From: Comamonas resistens
GTDB lineage: Bacteria > Pseudomonadota > Gammaproteobacteria > Burkholderiales > Burkholderiaceae_C
Direction: 5' to 3'
Assembly (NCBI RefSeq): GCF_030064165.1
Contig: NZ_CP125947.1
Location: forward strand, 3,968,001 to 4,032,000
DNA length: 64,000 nucleotides
Within the stretch, counting starts at the first letter, position 1. Every line of letters begins with the position of its first letter. Under the pieces are notes generated by a model. The model saw only the letters and a program-made list of their open reading frames with translations. It did no database searches and was not told the DNA's origin. A program made the position numbers and the translations under genes. Below, piece after piece: positions 61,710 to 64,000 of the stretch.

Positions 61710-64000
61710 TGGCCTCCGGCAAGCATGGGAGCTTCCTGCGCAGCGGCCAAATGACCCAGTTGCTCATCATTAAAGCGCGCGTAATCCGTCTGCCAGCTCG
61801 AAGGCTGGGCCACCGGTGTAACCTGCACCGCCGTCACCTTGTACTCGGGGCAATTCGTCGCCCAGTCCGAGCTGTCGGTGGTGATGACGTTGGCTCCCGA
61901 TTCCGGGAAGTGGAAGGTGGTGTAGACCACCCCCGGCTGTATGCGCTCGGTCACCGTGGCACGCAACACCGTCTGGCCGGAGCGGCTTTCAATGCCCACC
62001 CAGTCTCCCTCGCGGATGCCTCTATCCTGTGCGTCATGCGGATGAATCTCGAGCCTGTCCTCGCCATGCCACTGGTTGTTGGCCGTGCGCCGCGTCTGCG
62101 CGCCCACGTTGTACTGCGAGAGAATGCGCCCCGTGGTCAGCAGCAGCGGAAAGCGCTGCGTGACCTTTTCATCGGTGGCCACGTACTGGGTGATGATGAA
62201 GCGGCCCTTGCCACGCACGAATTTCTCCTTGTGCATGATGGCCGTTCCCGCCTCTTCGGTGCCTTCATTGCAAGGCCACTGCACGCTGCCCAGGCGCTCG
62301 ATCTTCTCGTAGCTCACGCCCGCGAAAGTCGGGGTCAGTGCCGCAATCTCGGCCATGATCTCGCGCGGATGACCGTAGTTCATGGGATAGCCCAGCGCGT
62401 TGGACAAGAGCTGCGTCACCTCCCAGTCGGCATAGCCGGCCAGCGGCTGCATGAGCTGGGTCACGCGCGAGATGCGACGCTCGGCATTAGTAAAGGTGCC
62501 GTCCTTTTCCATGAAGGACGATCCGGGCAGGAACACATGGGCGTACTTGGCGGTCTCGTTGAGGAAGATGTCCTGCACCACCACGCATTCCATGGCCGAC
62601 AGCGCTGCCGTCACATGCTGGGTGTTGGGGTCGGACTGCACGATGTCCTCGCCCTCGCAGTACAGGCCCATGAAGCTGCCTTCCAGCGCGGCTTCGAACA
62701 TATTGGGAATGCGCAAGCCCGGCTCGGGACTGAGCTTCACGCCCCAGGCGCCCTCAAACTCGGCTCTGGTGATGCTGTCCGAGATATGGCGATAACCGGG
62801 CAGCTCATGCGGAAAGCTGCCCATGTCGCAGGAGCCCTGGACATTGTTCTGCCCGCGCAAGGGATTCACGCCCACGCCTTCGCGCCCCACATTGCCTGTG
62901 GCCATGGCCAGATTGGCAATGCCCATGACCATGGTCGAGCCCTGCGCATGTTCGGTCACGCCCAGGCCGTAGTAGATGGCGGAGTTGACCTGCCTTCCCT
63001 GCGGATGGTCCGCACTGCCCAATGCATACAGCCGCGCCGCGCCGCGTACCAGTTCGGGAGCCACGCCGGTGATGTCGGCCGTGGCCTCGGGCGAGTTCTC
63101 CGGCCTGGCGACGAACTCCTTCCATTGCGCAAAGGACTTGGCATCGCAGCGCTCGTCGATATAGGCATCGGCCAGCCAGCCCTCGGTGACGATCACATGG
63201 GCCAGCGCCGTGATCATGGCCACATTGGTGCCGGGCCTCAGCTGCAGGTGGTAGTCGGCCTTGACATGGGGCGAGCTGACGAGCTCGATCTCGCGCGGGT
63301 CGATCACGATCAGGCCGGCGCCGGCACGCCGGGCGTCGCCACGCAGGCGCTTTTTCATGCGCGAGCCGAACACCGGATGCGCCGCCGTGGGATTGGCTCC
63401 TATCACCATGATCACATCGGAGTGCTCGACCGACTTGAAGGTCTGCGTGCCTGCCGACGTGCCATAGGTCTGACCCAGACCATAGCCCGTGGGCGAGTGA
63501 CAGACGCGCGCGCAGGTATCGACATTGTTGTTGCCGAAGGCGGCGCGGATCAGCTTCTGCACCAGATAGGTTTCCTCGTTGGTGCAGCGCGACGAGGTGA
63601 TACCGCCAATCGAGTCCCTGCCGTGCTTGGCCTGGATGCGGCGGAATTCGCTGGCCGCATGGGCTATCGCCTCCTCCCAGCTCACTTCGCGCCAGGGGTC
63701 GGTGATCTTCGCGCGGATCATGGGTTGGGTGATGCGGTCCTTGTGCGTGGCATAGCCCCAGGCAAAACGCCCCTTGACGCAGGCATGACCTTCGTTGGCC
63801 TTGCCGTCCTTCCAGGGCACCATGCGCACCACCTGCTCGCCCTTCATCTCGGCCTTGAAGCCGCAGCCCACGCCACAGTAGGCGCAGGTGGTGATCTCGC
63901 TATGCTCGCTCTGGCCCAGCTCGACCACGGTCTTTTCCTGCAGCGTGGCCGTAGGACAGGCCTGCACGCAGGCGCCGCAGCTCACGCAGTCGCTGGCCAT
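61706..64000 (-). CDS. fdsA: Formate dehydrogenase alpha subunit, 5' end outside window
   Basis: 764 residues are visible; the ATG at 63998-64000 is only an internal Met, since intact FdsA has about 950 residues, beginning with a [2Fe-2S] and further clusters. Seen here: a 4Fe-4S motif CVSCGACVQACP, a Mo/W-bis-MGD domain opening CAYCGVGCGF, the molybdenum Cys in CARVCHSPTGYGL (Cys, not Sec) and the C-terminal molydopterin dinucleotide-binding domain from about 620. It oxidises formate to CO2 as part of FdsGBAD, reducing NAD+. Catalytic subunit; needs a sulfurase-type FdsC/FdhD, not visible here. Confidence 0.93.
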   Translation of the reverse strand: MASDCVSCGACVQACPTATLQEKTVVELGQSEHSEITTCAYCGVGCGFKAEMKGEQVVRMVPWKDGKANEGHACVKGRFAWGYATHKDRITQPMIRAKITDPWREVSWEEAIAHAASEFRRIQAKHGRDSIGGITSSRCTNEETYLVQKLIRAAFGNNNVDTCARVCHSPTGYGLGQTYGTSAGTQTFKSVEHSDVIMVIGANPTAAHPVFGSRMKKRLRGDARRAGAGLIVIDPREIELVSSPHVKADYHLQLRPGTNVAMITALAHVIVTEGWLADAYIDERCDAKSFAQWKEFVARPENSPEATADITGVAPELVRGAARLYALGSADHPQGRQVNSAIYYGLGVTEHAQGSTMVMGIANLAMATGNVGREGVGVNPLRGQNNVQGSCDMGSFPHELPGYRHISDSITRAEFEGAWGVKLSPEPGLRIPNMFEAALEGSFMGLYCEGEDIVQSDPNTQHVTAALSAMECVVVQDIFLNETAKYAHVFLPGSSFMEKDGTFTNAERRISRVTQLMQPLAGYADWEVTQLLSNALGYPMNYGHPREIMAEIAALTPTFAGVSYEKIERLGSVQWPCNEGTEEAGTAIMHKEKFVRGKGRFIITQYVATDEKVTQRFPLLLTTGRILSQYNVGAQTRRTANNQWHGEDRLEIHPHDAQDRGIREGDWVGIESRSGQTVLRATVTERIQPGVVYTTFHFPESGANVITTDSSDWATNCPEYKVTAVQVTPVAQPSSWQTDYARFNDEQLGHLAAAQEAPMLAGGQ

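Overview
The window looks like chromosome of a Comamonadaceae betaproteobacterium, most likely Comamonas or a close relative such as Delftia. This rests on protein similarity recognised by eye, high GC with NNC/NNG-biased codons, the gene order around gmk-rpoZ-spoT, soluble NAD-type formate dehydrogenase (fds) genes, and short intergenic repeats of a kind typical of this family. No database search was possible.

Layout. 0-13 kb is housekeeping: the end of an I78 protease-inhibitor gene, hemW, rdgB, a PP2C phosphatase/Ser-Thr kinase pair, yicC, gmk, rpoZ, spoT, an MltB-type lytic transglycosylase, greB, tRNA-Arg and aidB. 13-29 kb is a taurine (2-aminoethanesulfonate) dissimilation region: a MocR/TauR-type regulator, an APC-family amino acid permease, an NTF2-fold TauX-like subunit divergent from a TauY-like flavoprotein, a TauABC-type importer, a CobS/CobT-like chelatase pair behind an IclR regulator, then xsc and pta. 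In the inferred route, taurine is imported by TauABC, deaminated by TauXY to sulfoacetaldehyde, cleaved by Xsc to acetyl phosphate plus sulfite, and converted to acetyl-CoA by Pta. Tandem CTGGACCTAA-type half-sites lie in front of both tauX and tauA and are probably the TauR operators. A TauE/SafE-type exporter gene lies 15.6 kb beyond pta.

29-46 kb holds tRNA-Arg and tRNA-Ser beside serS, fkpB-ispH, radC-smr, a spherulin-4-like lipoprotein, lemA-M48 protease, a CpdB-like nucleotidase, a group II truncated globin overlapping an MFS exporter, a LysR regulator, a 267-bp MITE-like element, a large FtsX-type permease, the TauE-like gene and an adenosine-deaminase-like gene. 46.9-51.4 kb is an accessory patch: a complete IS5-family element with a CTAG duplication, three short FW-motif proteins, an extra IF-1 gene in an operon with an RRM protein and a long leader, and a decayed phage integrase fragment.

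51.4-64 kb contains a low-molecular-weight phosphatase with a CbrC-like gene; a tyrosine/aromatic catabolic group (hppD, a VOC enzyme, fahA, ridA, aroP) with no homogentisate dioxygenase gene in view; a D-amino-acid-oxidase-like flavoprotein divergent from a TetR regulator over a perfect palindrome; an EamA exporter; and fdsA-fdsD of formate dehydrogenase, cut by the window edge.

The points most worth a second look are the TauR operators, the CobST pair inside the taurine region, the FW small-protein trio, the infA2-RRM operon, the MITE-like element, and the tRNA-Arg/terminator cassette present three times.
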